DNA of 64,000 nucleotides from Meghimatium bilineatum (GCA_034231615.1 CM067309.1:42032181-42096180), one strand, 5' to 3'. Positions 1 through 11,699 are shown, counted from the stretch's first letter. Notes: generated by a model from the sequence alone, not told the origin. Program-made: numbers and translations.

Positions 1-136
1 TTGCGGCCAACAAAATCACTGCAGCAAAAAATTCTTGGTTGATGGCTACACCCGGTATAGGATATGCTGCACATTGTTATGTTACTTCTGTTGAGTGTTT
101 AGTCTAACACCTAATCTTTCATCTGTTGATTGAAAA

Positions 137-604
137 CCTGTAGTTTGATGTACAGTCTGAAACCCTGTAGTCTGATGAACAGTCTGAAACCCTGTAGTCT
201 GATGTACAGTCTGAAACCCTGTAGTCTGATGTACAGCCTGAAACCCTGTAGTCTGATGTACAGCCTGAAACCCTGTAGTTTGATGTACAGTCTGAAACCC
301 TGTAGTCTGATGTACAGTCTGAAACCCTGTAGTTTGATGTACAGTCTGAAACCCTGTAGTCTGATGTACAGCCTGAAACCCTGTAGTCTGATGTACAGCC
401 TGAAACCCTGTAGTTTGATGTACAGTCTGAAACCCTGTAGTCTGATGTACAGCCTGAAACCCTGTAGTCTGATGTACAGCCTGAAACCCTGTAGTCTGAT
501 GTACAGTCTGAAACCCTGTAGTCTGATGTACAGTCTGAAACCCTGTAGTCTGATGTACAGTCTGAAACCCTGTAGTCTGATGTACAGTCTGAAACCCTGT
601 AGTC
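137..604. repeat. Minisatellite, 27-bp unit, about 17 copies
   Basis: Head-to-tail 27-bp units with few variants (tagtCtg/tagtTtg, caGTctg/caGCctg). Because 27 is divisible by three, both strands stay open as repetitive nonapeptide frames, which is a periodicity effect and not evidence for a protein. The 136 bases before it show nothing recognisable. Confidence 0.97.
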
Positions 605-640
605 GGAAGGGACAAGTTTAAAGTCGAAAGATGATTGTAT

Positions 641-3150
641 TTTGTATCCATGTTTAGTTCCTCTAGAAATGTTTGAAGGATATTGTTAATTTTGTATCCA
701 TGTTTAGTTCCTCTAGAAATGTTTGAAGGATATTGTTAATTTTGTATCCATGTTTAGTTCCTCTAGAAATGTTTGAAGGATATTGTTAATTTTGTATCCA
801 TGTTTAGTTCCTCTAGAAATGTTTGAAGGATATTGTTAATTTTGTATCCATGTTTAGTTCCTCTAGAAATGTTTGAAGGATATTGTTAATTTTGTATCCA
901 TGTTTAGTTCCTCTAGAAATGTTTGAAGGATATTGTTAATTTTGTATCCATGTTTAGTTCCTCTAGAAATGTTTGAAGGATATTGTTAATTTTGTATCCA
1001 TGTTTAGTTCCTCTAGAAATGTTTGAAGGATATTGTTAATTTTGTATCCATGTTTAGTTCCTCTAGAAATGTTTGAAGGATATTGTTAATTTTGTATCCA
1101 TGTTTAGTTCCTCTAGAAATGTTTGAAGGATATTGTTAATTTTGTATCCATGTTTAGTTCCTCTAGAAATGTTTGAATGATATTGTTAATTTTGTATCCA
1201 TGTTTAGTTCCTCTAGAAATGTTTGAAGGATATTGTTAATTTTGTATCCATGTTTAGTTCCTCTAGAAATGTTTGAAGGATATTGTTAATTTTGTATCCA
1301 TGTTTAGTTCCTCTAGAAATGTTTGAAGGATATTGTTAATTTTGTATCCATGTTTAGTTCCTCTAGAAATGTTTGAAGGATATTGTTAATTTTGTATCCA
1401 TGTTTAGTTCCTCTAGAAATGTTTGAAGGATATTGTTAATTTTGTATCCATGTTTAGTTCCTCTAGAAATGTTTGAATGATATTGTTAATTTTGTATCCA
1501 TGTTTAGTTCCTCTAGAAATGTTTGAAGGATATTGTTAATTTTGTATCCATGTTTAGTTCCTCTAGAAATGTTTGAAGGATATTGTTAATTTTGTATCCA
1601 TGTTTAGTTCCTCTAGAAATGTTTGAATGATATTGTTAATTTTGTATCCATGTTTAGTTCCTCTAGAAATGTTTGAAGGATATTGTTAATTTTGTATCCA
1701 TGTTTAGTTCCTCTAGAAATGTTTGAAGGATATTGTTAATTTTGTATCCATGTTTAGTTCCTCTAGAAATGTTTGAATGATATTGTTAATTTTGTATCCA
1801 TGTTTAGTTCCTCTAGAAATGTTTGAAGGATATTGTTAATTTTGTATCCATGTTTAGTTGCTCTAGAAATGTTTGAAGGATATTGTTAATTTTGTATCCA
1901 TGTTTAGTTCCTCTAGAAATGTTTGAATGATATTGTTAATTTTGTATCCATGTTTAGTTCCTCTAGAAATGTTTGAATGATATTGTTAATTTTGTATCCA
2001 TGTTTAGTTCCTCTAGAAATGTTTGAAGGATATTGTTAATTTTGTATCCATGTTTAGTTCCTCTAGAAATGTTTGAATGATATTGTTAATTTTGTATCCA
2101 TGTTTAGTTCCTCTAGAAATGTTTGAATGATATTGTTAATTTTGTATCCATGTTTAGTTCCTCTAGAAATGTTTGAAGGATATTGTTAATTTTGTATCCA
2201 TGTTTAGTTCCTCTAGAAATGTTTGAATGATATTGTTAATTTTGTATCCATGTTTAGTTCCTCTAGAAATGTTTGAATGATATTGTTAATTTTGTATCCA
2301 TGTTTAGTTCCTCTAGAAATGTTTGAAGGATATTGTTAATTTTGTATCCATGTTTAGTTCCTCTAGAAATGTTTGAATGATATTGTTAATTTTGTATCCA
2401 TGTTTAGTTCCTCTAGAAATGTTTGAATGATATTGTTAATTTTGTATCCATGTTTAGTTCCTCTAGAAATGTTTGAAGGATATTGTTAATTTTGTATCCA
2501 TGTTTAGTTCCTCTAGAAATGTTTGAAGGATATTGTTAATTTTGTATCCATGTTTAGTTCCTCTAGAAATGTTTGAATGATATTGTTAATTTTGTATCCA
2601 TGTTTAGTTCCTCTAGAAATGTTTGAAGGATATTGTTAATTTTGTATCCATGTTTAGTTCCTCTAGAAATGTTTGAAGGATATTGTTAATTTTGTATCCA
2701 TGTTTAGTTCCTCTAGAAATGTTTGAAGGATATTGTTAATTTTGTATCCATGTTTAGTTCCTCTAGAAATGTTTGAAGGATATTGTTAATTTTGTATCCA
2801 TGTTTAGTTCCTCTAGAAATGTTTGAAGGATATTGTTAATTTTGTATCCATGTTTAGTTCCTCTAGAAATGTTTGAATGATATTGTTAATTTTGTATCCA
2901 TGTTTAGTTCCTCTAGAAATGTTTGAAGGATATTGTTAATTTTGTATCCATGTTTAGTTCCTCTAGAAATGTTTGAAGGATATTGTTAATTTTGTATCCA
3001 TGTTTAGTTCCTCTAGAAATGTTTGAAGGATATTGTTAATTTTGTATCCATGTTTAGTTCCTCTAGAAATGTTTGAAGGATATTGTTAATTTTGTATCCA
3101 TGTTTAGTTCCTCTAGAAATGTTTGAAGGATATTGTTAATTTTGTATCTG
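641..3150. repeat. Satellite-like array, 50-bp unit, 50 copies, with higher-order pattern
   Basis: Fifty nearly identical 50-bp units, each with one TCTAGA site. The main variation is a G/T difference in the motif GTTTGAAGGA / GTTTGAATGA. Counting units from 641, the T form occurs at units 11, 17, 20, 23, 26, 27, 29, 30, 32, 33, 35, 36, 39 and 45. This gives a three-unit (150-bp) periodicity, first T-G-G and then T-T-G, flanked by long pure-G blocks. Such a layout suggests multi-unit duplication with homogenisation from the inside. Confidence 0.98.
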
Positions 3151-3184
3151 TTAAATCTAGAAATAGGATAACAGCCGCATCTTC

Positions 3185-3630
3185 GTTGGTACTCATCATC
3201 ATCATCAAGTGCCGTGCCGAATGACGTTGGTGATCATATTTCTCCATGTACATCGATCTCTCATATATGTCATCATCTCTGTTAGTGTTGTCAATCGAAG
3301 ACATTTAGTCAAACTGTCCAATATCTTTTCTCTGGGTCTTCCTCTTGATCTTTTCCCTTCTATCTTTCCAATTGTCACTATATTCTCAATGCCTCCTCTT
3401 CTCATTATGTACCCAATAAATGTTGACTGACTTTTTCTTATATTATCAATAATGCATCTTTTCACATCCATCCTTCTAAGACATTCTTCATTAGTAATCT
3501 TTGCTGTCCAAGGAATGCGTAACATTCTTCGAATAAACCACATTTCCTCTGCCTCCAATGATTTTTGTGACGTCTTATTTTTTGTCCACGCTTCACTTCC
3601 AGTTGGTATTACAATGCTTCCCCCATATTT
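3185..3630 (-). mobile_element. LINE 3'-end fragment (C-terminal reverse-transcriptase ORF), family 1
   Basis: The minus strand encodes pieces typical of the C-terminal tail of invertebrate non-LTR retrotransposon ORF2: GSEAWT, then EMWFIRRMLRIPWTAKITNE, then IRKSQSTFIGYIMRR, GKIEGKRSRGRPREKILDSL and a terminal RHGT. It ends in a short ATGATGATG-type tail at 3185-3206. The palm domain and everything upstream are absent, as in 5'-truncated LINE copies. The same 3' end recurs at 44030-44385 and 48950-49560, with a short scrap at 21085-21115. The clade is not certain; RTE/I-like groups are candidates. Confidence 0.85.
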
Positions 3631-3632
3631 GT

Positions 3633-3705
3633 ATTACCTATCACAAAATATTACCTATCACAAGAAATTATCTATCACAAGATATTACCTATCACAGGAT
3701 ACAGA
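3633..3705. repeat. Short degenerate repeat, about 18 bp x 4
   Basis: Repeats of ATTACCTATCACAA with small changes, directly beside the truncated 5' side of the LINE fragment. Confidence 0.8.
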
Positions 3706-4304
3706 GAGAATAATAATTCTGAAGGTAGGAAATACAGATTAGTTTCAATGTGGAACCTTATTTGTTGCATAAGTTAGAAGGTAATATTTGTTTTATAAGT
3801 TAGAATAAACCCCCTCTGAGTAGAAGCCTTCTTCAATAGGCATTGAACTAAGCCAAACGCTGAAGTCTCCTGGGTGTGAAAGAAATTTCGAAAAAAAACC
3901 ACCATCCCAATGCAGATACTAAGTAAGAGCAAATCGCTCGTACTTCCAGGGGTTCTCAAACTAACAAAACAAACAAGCATAAGTTAGAAATAATATTTTT
4001 TTTTATAAGTTAGAACAAAGATTTCTGTATTTTCTGTCATTGAATTGTCATGCACGCTGATGTTACAATTTGTGTACATGACAGTTCCAGCAATATACCA
4101 GGAATTGAGTATCACCAGAGGATGGATTTCTCTATAACACTCCTGATACTGTCTCAAATAGGTGACTGAAGGTATCGATATGGAAGGGTTTGTCAGTTCC
4201 GTTTTATGTTTTTTTAGAGTTGTAAACAGTTCTTACAAGGCGCTCAACTCTCTGAGATATCTCTGAGTGTATGTATTCCCAATGAGCTTTAACTCCATTA
4301 ACTG
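3706..4304. other. No gene recognised
   Basis: AT-rich DNA. The phrase TTTATAAGTTAGAA recurs at about 3790 and 3996, so a small local duplication may be present. No coding or RNA gene signal was seen. Confidence 0.6.
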
Positions 4305-4585
4305 CACACATAAACTGTAATTGTTGACACAGTGAAACTCCACACATAAACTGTGATTGTTGGCACAGTGGAACTCCACACATAAACTGTAATTGTTGAA
4401 CCAGTGAAACTCCACACATAAACTGTAATTGTTGACACAGTGAAACTCCACACATAAACTGTAATTGTTGACCCAGTGGAACTCCACACATAAACTGTAA
4501 TTGTTGACCCAGTGAAACTCCACACATAAACTGTGATGGTTAATCCGGTGAAGCTCCACACATAAACTATGATTGTTTATCCACT
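4305..4585. repeat. Minisatellite, 36-bp unit, about 8 copies
   Basis: Tandem units around ACACATAAACTGTAATTG with changes at a few fixed sites (ACACAG, ACCCAG, GCACAG). The unit is a multiple of three, so three overlapping open frames on the minus strand are artefacts. Confidence 0.96.
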
Positions 4586-5214
4586 GGTGGATGGGCTAAC
4601 GGCACATAACTTAAACCATACATTCAAATAAATTACAATATCCATTATTTTCAATATGTGACCCCTTTAACGCAGTATTCAAAGACAAAAGCACATTGAC
4701 TATCTCAACCCCACAATTACATAAACTACTACTGTATCAAGCGTGTTGTTTCCGTTGAACCAGACTTACCAATGATTACATGTATCAGTATAAAGTAGTT
4801 GTAGAAATTATCTCAAAAATAAGGTTTCAGCCATATTATTAGAGCTGATTCGGTCAAAAAGCAATGTGTTCCTACAACAGTAGAAGACCTGGCCTGTGAT
4901 TACGAGAAACATCGCGATAGATTGATAGACAACATCACAGTAATATCTCCTACATATGATCACAGTAATACATACATCCAATGTTGCCACATAATTTAGA
5001 ATATGTGCAACCAAATCTTAGGTTTAATTAAAGGCAAATAGTGCCTCCTAAATAGTGTACGCAAACCACCAAACAATAATGCAACCAACTTACAGTTAGT
5101 GAAATCCAGTTTTAATAAAATAAATTTATAATCAATACATCTAACAGAAGAAGTATGCAATTCCTCGCTTATGTTTTGAAAACAAACGATGTCGATCTAT
5201 CTATACGCTGTGGC
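4586..5214. other. No gene recognised
   Basis: AT-rich sequence without long frames, repeats or RNA-gene signals that I can recognise. Confidence 0.6.
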
Positions 5215-6245
5215 CCGTGTTTACCTTGCGGCGTCAGGGGTAGAAGAGTTCTCTGGAGATGGCCTTCTTGTGTGCTGTTTTTAAGCTTGTTACTGTGGCT
5301 TCTTTGATTTCTTTGATCCATCTTTTACATGGTCTGCCTCTGGATTTATAGCCGTTATATTTTTATGTGTCATGGCCATCTGTGGCATGCTGCTTATTGG
5401 TAGTCTGGAAGTGTATAAAACCCACTTGATCTGTTGTCGTGTCTTTTGATGTGTTCCAATACTATATTTGAACACACAAGCACCGCAGTAGTTGCAACAT
5501 GTGAACTTGGAAGCACCGCAATAGTTGCAACATTAGAACTCGGAGGCACCGCAGTAGTTGCAACATGTGAACTCGGAGTTACAACATATCTCTGCCTACG
5601 TGTTGCTCGCCTCCCCTCGACTTTACCCTCAAGTAAGATCTTCAACAAGGTGGCATGTCTTTTTATATGTCCAAAATATTGTATTTACTGGATGTTTATG
5701 TCCCTTAATAATTCTTTATTCATATGAAGAGTTGTTAGAACTTCTGTGCTTGTTTTCTTCTTTTTCCATGCGATTCTACTATGTACTCACATCTCAAAGG
5801 CATCAATTTTGTCTTCTAATTGTTTATTTAGTGTCCATGTTTCTGAGCCATACATTAATATAGAATATATATAGCATTTTATAATTCTCATTTTTAACTT
5901 GTTTGTAATTTGTTTAGATGTTAATATTTTCCTCATGCCATTGAAGGTACTTTTAGCCATTCCTATTCTCCTTTTAACTTCTGTTTCACATCTGCCATCA
6001 TTTATGACTATGTGTCCAAGATATTGATACTGTTTTACTTGTTGTAGTTTCTCTCCATGTATGTTTATGTTTAACACCCGAGAATCTGCTGACTAAAATT
6101 ATTTTCTTTTTTTTAATGTTCATATCCAGTCCGTATTCTTTACTTCATTTATTGACTTGATCTATTAGTCTTTGTAGTTCATGTTCACTTTCTGCTAAAA
6201 TAACGGTGCCATCTGCATATCTCAGGGTTTTTGTTTTACAAGCAA
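5215..6245 (-). mobile_element. LINE fragment: end of reverse-transcriptase palm to ORF2 C-terminus
   Basis: Read on the minus strand from 6245 downward: LRYADGTVILAESEHELQ (catalytic YADD changed to YADG, about 6205-6225), then KQYQYLGHIVINDGRCETEV, KRRIGMAKSTFNGMRKIL, MYGSETWTLNKQLEDKIDAF, FGHIKRH and finally SRGRPCKRWIKEIKEATVTS near 5300. This is the usual order of palm end, thumb and C-terminal tail of non-LTR ORF2. The reading shifts frame several times and a minisatellite (5480-5578) interrupts the C-terminal part, so the copy is dead. The 5' part is missing. Confidence 0.9.
5480..5578. repeat. 33-bp unit x 3 inside LINE fragment
   Basis: Units start at 5480, 5513 and 5546 (GCACCGCARTAGTTGCAACA). 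The array interrupts LINE coding sequence and so arose after insertion. Confidence 0.93.
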
Positions 6246-6339
6246 CTAAATTGGTTAAAATAATTTTTTAAACAGATTAACGCGACAAATGTATGTAATA
6301 ATTTGTTGTTTGTTTTTTTCCTGCTAAAAATAGTCGGGG

Positions 6340-6352
6340 GGGGGGGAAGATG
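6340..6352. repeat. Poly-G run
   Basis: A short uninterrupted G tract in AT-rich DNA, about 50 bases before the TTGACA-rich repeat. Confidence 0.85.
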
Positions 6353-6397
6353 GTTTACAAAGTTTGGTATAAAGAAAAAAGACGGCCCCTAAATTCG

Positions 6398-6648
6398 TGA
6401 CAATTGTTGACAAGAACACTTGACAGCTGACATACTTGACAGTTCTTAACAATAATACTTGACAGTTGACATACTTGACAGCTGTTGACAAGAACAGTTG
6501 ACATTTGCTGACAAAAACACTTGAAAGTTGACATGCTTGACAGTTGTTGACAAAAACACTAGACAGTTGACATATTTGATAGTTTCTGACATACATGACA
6601 TTTTTTGACACGAACATCCGACAGTTGACATACTTGATAGTTATTGAC
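6398..6648. repeat. Degenerate TTGACA-rich repeat
   Basis: Irregular alternation of CTTGACAGTTGACATACTTG and TTGACAAGAACA blocks, period about 38 bp or half of it, with many substitutions. This looks like an old array. The short minus-strand frames over it are periodicity artefacts. Confidence 0.85.
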
Positions 6649-7603
6649 AATGAGGAAGGGAGCTATGCAAAATTGGCACTATATTTCTGACTGAATTTAT
6701 GGAACATAACTGACCACATACTCTTTCTGCCCTGATATGAAGTCAGTTCTGTGATATTCGTATCTACTGCACCTCAGTACAAGCTTTCCTGCATAAATTA
6801 TTAATACAACAAATATTAATTAATATTATAAGATAATTAATAATAAAAATACTAATAATTATAAATTGTCTGCATAAAAACAAAATATTTTAACCACTAG
6901 TGTGCTCTACACCTATAACATTGCTCCGGAAGTTGGATGTATTTGTACATTGAACCTACTAAACGTCTCTTCGCATTTTCTGTCTGTGTAAGCTAGCTAA
7001 ATTATCTCATTAAGTGCGCATAGAAAGAATTAATGCCATTATCTGGAAATTACACGTTTAAGATATTTCATTTAGTGACTGATTTCTTAATGCAAATTGT
7101 TCCATCTTTTTACATAACATGTTTTTGTTTTTTTAATATTCTTAAACACTTTGTTTAGTTTTCGTAAATATTTTTGAAATAACTGCTGTGACATGGAATT
7201 TATTTTTATCTCATATAATTTCAATGTATATTTATAAAAAATATAGTGTAGTTGGTGAGTCATGAGTATCAGTGGTGGATGTTGACTTTGATGATATTTT
7301 ACATGAGAGTTATTCAGTACATGTTAAGAATGATGTGTGTTAGTTGTTTCGTTTTCTTGTCAACGAATTTACCTCTCTCAATAGGTACGTGAAACAGATA
7401 AAATATAAGACGTGGACTAGTGAGTGACAGAATAAACAGATAAAATATTAGATATGGATTATTGAGTGACAGAAGAAATGAGATAATATAATAAGGAGAT
7501 AAGATGAATGTGAATTAATAAAACAGGCCTAGCATAACCTCATTTCCCTTGATAGATTTTATTATCTTAATTACATTGATTATGTGGTTTCAGCACACAT
7601 ATA
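6649..7603. other. AT-rich stretch, no gene recognised
   Basis: Contains runs such as 6805-6860 made almost only of A and T. No frame above background and no recognised repeat family. Confidence 0.6.
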
Positions 7604-7687
7604 AATATGTGAAGTCAATGATATATTATGAATATGTGAAGTCAATGATATATTATGAATATGTGAAGTCAATGATATATTATGAAT
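7604..7687. repeat. 27-bp unit x 3
   Basis: Perfect copies of AATATGTGAAGTCAATGATA followed by tattatg. Confidence 0.95.
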
Positions 7688-7848
7688 ATTATGATTCAAT
7701 ATCACAATTCACTGTCTCGTTTTAAATTTTAGGTACATTGCCGGCAGCAGGGGTAAACATTTTAACGAAACAAATACGTACAATATTTAACGAAACGAAA
7801 TATCGATAAAGACGCTTGACACAGTAGCTAAGACTTTTGGGACATCCA

Positions 7849-7922
7849 GCGATCTGCATTCTGAGAGCCCTCCTTGGATAACCCTGGAGCGGGGAGCTCC
7901 AAGTGCGTAGTGCGCAGATCGA
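7849..7922. other. GC-rich inverted-repeat segment
   Basis: CGATCTGC near 7849 pairs perfectly with GCAGATCG near 7914, enclosing a GC-rich interior with GGAGC/GCTCC pairing potential. It stands out from AT-rich flanks 120 bases before the Helitron. It may be a structured RNA or a transposon end; I cannot decide. Confidence 0.35.
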
Positions 7923-8041
7923 AGCATCATATCGACTTTTTAATATGAATTCAGTGAGGTCACGAAAGCTGAATGAAAATACGCATAATAAAAAACGATT
8001 GAAATCTAGCCACTGCTCATCGTAATAAACTTAAATTTACA

Positions 8042-9257
8042 TCTATAATATAATAGCTGTGTTATGTCATCTACGCAAAGGTCTATAAATAGCGTATTTA
8101 CGTCGTGGACTTCCATTGCGAAATCCAATCAAAATGTTTGCTATCGTGACGTTATACTAAGCAGACGACATTGTGTATACAAATATTATTGATGCGATAA
8201 CAGGTACACTTCTGTATCGATTTGTGATTAACGTTATCTAAAATAAATTTTATTTAAATTATACACAAAATTTGCTTTAAATGTAGATGAGCTTTAAATG
8301 TGGATGTAGATGATCCAATCGCAAGAAAGCTTCACACAAAAAAGAGAAAATCTAGATGGTTGAGTCTTCAAAGTCGTCACTCGCCCTGATTCGTGCTGCA
8401 AATTCTACAGAACATAGACAAAGAATTGAAAGAGAAATGAGAAGAATTTATCAAGAAACCCTTCAACAGAGATAAACACGACCTTCTAAGGATGCTGATT
8501 TGCATTGGCATCGAGTTACGCTAGAATCACCAACGCAAAGAGAAAATCGACGAGTTATGAATCGAGAATACCAACATCGTCACAGACAGCTATGAATATT
8601 CTCCCTTCTAATAACGCTCTTTCTTTGGGGTCAATGGGAGCAAATGTCACTGATTGTCAAGGTCGATGTCCAAATGTTTTAAAAGTTCATGGACAAACTT
8701 ATCATTGAATTTCTCATATACAACCGCTATACAACAAATTCCCACATTTCTCTGAGTTGTATGTCTTGTACAGTAATCAAGCACCAGACGTTCGACAAGC
8801 ACACACAGAAAATGCTATACACGGAAGAGAAATTCTTGATAAAATCAATCAAATTTTCCGTCAACACAATAGACTAGCATAGTCGTATCAGTTAATGCGT
8901 GATATCGAAACAAGAGAGAAGAGGTTCAGAATGCTGCTCAAACTGGAGGAGTAATTCCAATAGTAAACATGGTCTTCAAGCGCCATCGTCAATCTGATCA
9001 CCGTCATTTTAATGAACCAACATCTAACGAGGTTCCAATGGTTTTCGTCAACGAGGATGGAGAACCTCCCTTTCACCGCGTCATTCTCATTTATTCATTC
9101 ATAAAATATTCATTATGGAATGTATGCTGTCATACTCGCTTATGTTCCCATACGGTGAGCGGGGCAGGCACATTGTCAATGTGAGGCATATCAGGGTAAA
9201 AAATCTAATAAATTTGGTCCCGATGGGACGATAGGGTCACGACGGGTACGAATCTAG
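8042..9257 (+). mobile_element. Helitron remnant (rolling-circle transposon) with helicase-like N-domain pieces
   Basis: Between 8700 and 9110 the plus strand, in shifting frames, matches the Helitron helitron_like_N region: FPHFSELYVLYSNQAPDVRQ, IHGREILDKINQIFRQHNRL, YQLMRDIETREKR and, most telling, HRHFNEPTSNEVPMVFVNED followed by GEPPFHRVILIY. These families typically read DxRRYNxPTxxEVAxVxVxEDGxPPxxRDI. The region 8340-8600 is rich in basic codons and probably belongs to the N-terminal part. The proposed 5' end is TCTATAATATAATAGC at 8042, preceded by A. The proposed 3' end is CTAG at 9254-9257, followed by T, with a GTCCC-GAT-GGGAC hairpin at 9217-9229. Rep nuclease and the helicase motor are missing, so this is a decayed or internally deleted copy of about 1.2 kb. 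The coding identity is firmer than the ends. Confidence 0.75.
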
Positions 9258-9500
9258 TTATATTTAGAGATATAACGATTATACATGCACATTGCAGATC
9301 GGTAAGTAGAGAGTTAGTTGCGTTTTGTGACTGGATTCGGAATGTGCTGGTTAGTTGGTGGCGAGTAGGTGCTAAACTAGTTAAGTTCGGAAAATTTTGA
9401 ACATATCATTCGTGCAATTACAAATAAATTTCTTCCGTAAATTTCAGACCATCTTGGTTTGAAAACTTGGGATGAATTTCTACCATTACAAAATAACGTT

Positions 9501-10077
9501 CGGGTTTTACAGCTGCACCGTGGAGACTTGCAATATTGCACATTCGGGTTTTACAGCTGCACCGTGGAGACTTGCAATATTGCACATTCGGGTTTTACAG
9601 CTGCACCGTGGAGACTTGCAATATTGCACATTCGGGTTTTACAGCTGCACCGTGGAGACTTGCAATATTGCACATTCGGGTTTTACAGCTGCACCGTGGA
9701 GACTTGCAATATTGCACATTCGGGTTTTTACAGCTGCACCGTGGAGACTTGCAATATTGCACATTCGGGTTTTACAGCTGCACCGTGGAGACTTGCAATA
9801 TTGCACATTCGGGTTTTACAGCTGCACCATGGAGACTTGCAATATTGCACATTCGGGTTTTTACAGCTGCACCGTGGAGACTTGCAATATTGCACATTCG
9901 GGTTTTACAGCTGCACCGTGGAGACTTGCAATATTGCACATTCGGGTTTTTACAGCTGCACCGTGGAGACTTGCAATATTGCACATTCGGGTTTTTACAG
10001 CTGCACCGTGGAGACTTGCAATATTGCACATTCGGGTTTTACAGCTGCACCGTGGAGACTTGCAATATTGCACATTC
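9501..10077. repeat. Minisatellite, 44-bp unit, 13 copies
   Basis: Highly uniform units; four copies have one extra T in the CGGGTTTT run. Every unit carries the perfect 12-bp palindrome TGCAATATTGCA and a CAGCTG site. Several long overlapping open frames on both strands result from periodicity. Confidence 0.97.
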
Positions 10078-10114
10078 TTAGTTAATTTCCAGGTTGTCTT
10101 CTTCTGTGTTCTCT

Positions 10115-10150
10115 CTGAAACTCCTACAGATTAAACAGGAAGTGGTCAGG
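10115..10150 (+). repeat. Short copy of dispersed hairpin-core repeat
   Basis: AAACTCCTACAGATTAAACA followed by ggaagtgg resembles the core seen at 30060, 31640, 53880 and 60700 (AAACTCCTGCARNYTARCAG then GATGTAGTCC). This is the weakest member. Confidence 0.4.
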
Positions 10151-10234
10151 AGAACGAAGACTGACCAGGCTAAAACGAAGATGTAATTCAGATTGTCTGC
10201 ATAGACGCAGAAATTCAGATCTTTCTCTATAGAT

Positions 10235-10660
10235 AAATATATCAAGTGACATATTCTATCCAGTACGCTATGTATCCAGTCGTGGATACTCCGAACACCT
10301 CTCTGTCCCGGGTAAGCAGGCCTGCATAGGTCAGAGACATGTTCATATTTTCTTCGATGTTGCTGGTCAATTGTTTTCTTGGTCTTCATCTTCTTCTATC
10401 CCCCGGCACTCTGCCCTCCAGAATCAGGCTTTCGATACCATAATGTCAATGTAAGTGTCTAAAATGCCGTAGCTTCCTTCTTATGATGGTATTTAGAAGC
10501 TACTATTTATATACTTTCAGTATTTTCACAATTTCAACCTTCTTTTTCACTGTCCATGATATATGTAGAATCTTTCTGTAGCACTTCATTTCAAATGAAT
10601 TTATTCTTCTGGATATTGTCTTGTTGAAGATTCAACTCTCGCATCCATAAGCTGCCACTG
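10235..10660 (-). mobile_element. LINE 3'-end fragment, family 2
   Basis: Minus strand: EMKCYRKILHISWTVKKKVE, a degraded middle, then a segment matching the family-2 3' end (GFRSIHDW..., RICHL). The 3' boundary AGAATATGTCACTTGATATA is shared with 23215. Other family-2 copies are at 18590-19185, 27725-28735, 33217-33262 and 45615-45712. Frames are broken. Confidence 0.75.
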
Positions 10661-11238
10661 TGAAATAACATGATCTTATAGGGTTTATTTGAGAGTCCTC
10701 ATTATTTCTTTGTCACAGCTTTTCCATTTGTGTTCATTTGTTTGTTGTCATTGCGAGGCTGTACTATATATATATTTCAGAGTCATATACGATTTGTGTA
10801 GGGACTGTTCGTTTACTTTTATTAATGGCATTTCATCCTTTCGTGGGATATCATTTTTCTTAACAGGATTACAGATGAGGTGCGAGGGGGAGTTATGAAC
10901 TGTTTTGACGAGCTTTTTAGTACTAATTTAGTTCAATGTTTGCTTGTATCTAAGTACTAATTTCACGTTTTGACTTTGTGAAGTTTTAACTTTCAAACAA
11001 CCCCGCCCCCGCCCCCCGTCTTCTCTGCGAGATTCACATACATATATGTAATTTCAGATCAGAGAAAGCCGTGCCGTTTCATGTAACAATATTATCATTA
11101 AAGTAACAGATTCAACAATGTACAGCACATCAATAGCTTACAGACAATGATATATATATATATACAATATTTCATTCATTCAATGTGAATTGTTATGTTC
11201 ATTTTTGCTATAACATTTCCTTGTTTATCAACGAGTAA
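10661..11238. other. No gene recognised
   Basis: Low-complexity patches only: a C-rich tract near 11003-11020 and a short (AT)n at 11151-11164. Confidence 0.55.
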
Positions 11239-11341
11239 AGTTTCAATATTGCTAGTTCGATCACATTTCATAGTTCACGGACGTTCACAGTTTCACTATT
11301 GATAGTTCGATCACATTTCCATGTCCTGCGACGTTCACAGT
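11239..11341. repeat. Tandem duplication, about 51 bp x 2
   Basis: The block TTTCAATATTGCTAGTTCGA to GACGTTCACAG occurs twice with about 85 percent identity. Confidence 0.85.
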
Positions 11342-11535
11342 TCTCATAATTTTGCTGATATTTTGTCTCCATTTCTGCTAGAACGTCAAAATGTATCACA
11401 AATGGCGCTGTAGAACAATCAAAAATCAGCTGACAACCACTAGACATGTCTATACAACAGAAATGTGCAACATTTTTGAGTCTTCGGGATCGATTGGGCA
11501 TTGTTCATATGGTATTGATCATTTTAGAAGTTTTG

Positions 11536-11650
11536 TTCCCCTATTAGCAAATATGTGTCATATGACGATGTTCATGCGTCAGTCATCTGGGCTTGTGACT
11601 TTCAACAACAAATAGGTCAGTTTTCATTGAATAATCTCACAACACCATCC
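11536..11650 (+). repeat. Dispersed repeat, left member of an inverted pair
   Basis: About 100 bases (core CAGTCATCTGGGCTTGTGAC then TTTCAACAA) align, in opposite orientation, with 11840-11950. The second copy interrupts a LINE fragment, so this is probably a short mobile element. Confidence 0.65.
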
Positions 11651-11699
11651 ATTGTAAACTATCTGTCTATCTATTATCTTTTCTCAGCATTAGCTGTAA

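Noticed and set aside
82-651. Repetitive nonapeptide protein over the 27-bp array
   Set aside because: Both strands are open for the same periodicity reason; no signal peptide or flanking coding sequence.
9459-10134. Three overlapping frames of 181-220 codons over the 44-bp array
   Set aside because: Three units equal 132 bases, so all frames cycle through the same peptides. Pure artefact.
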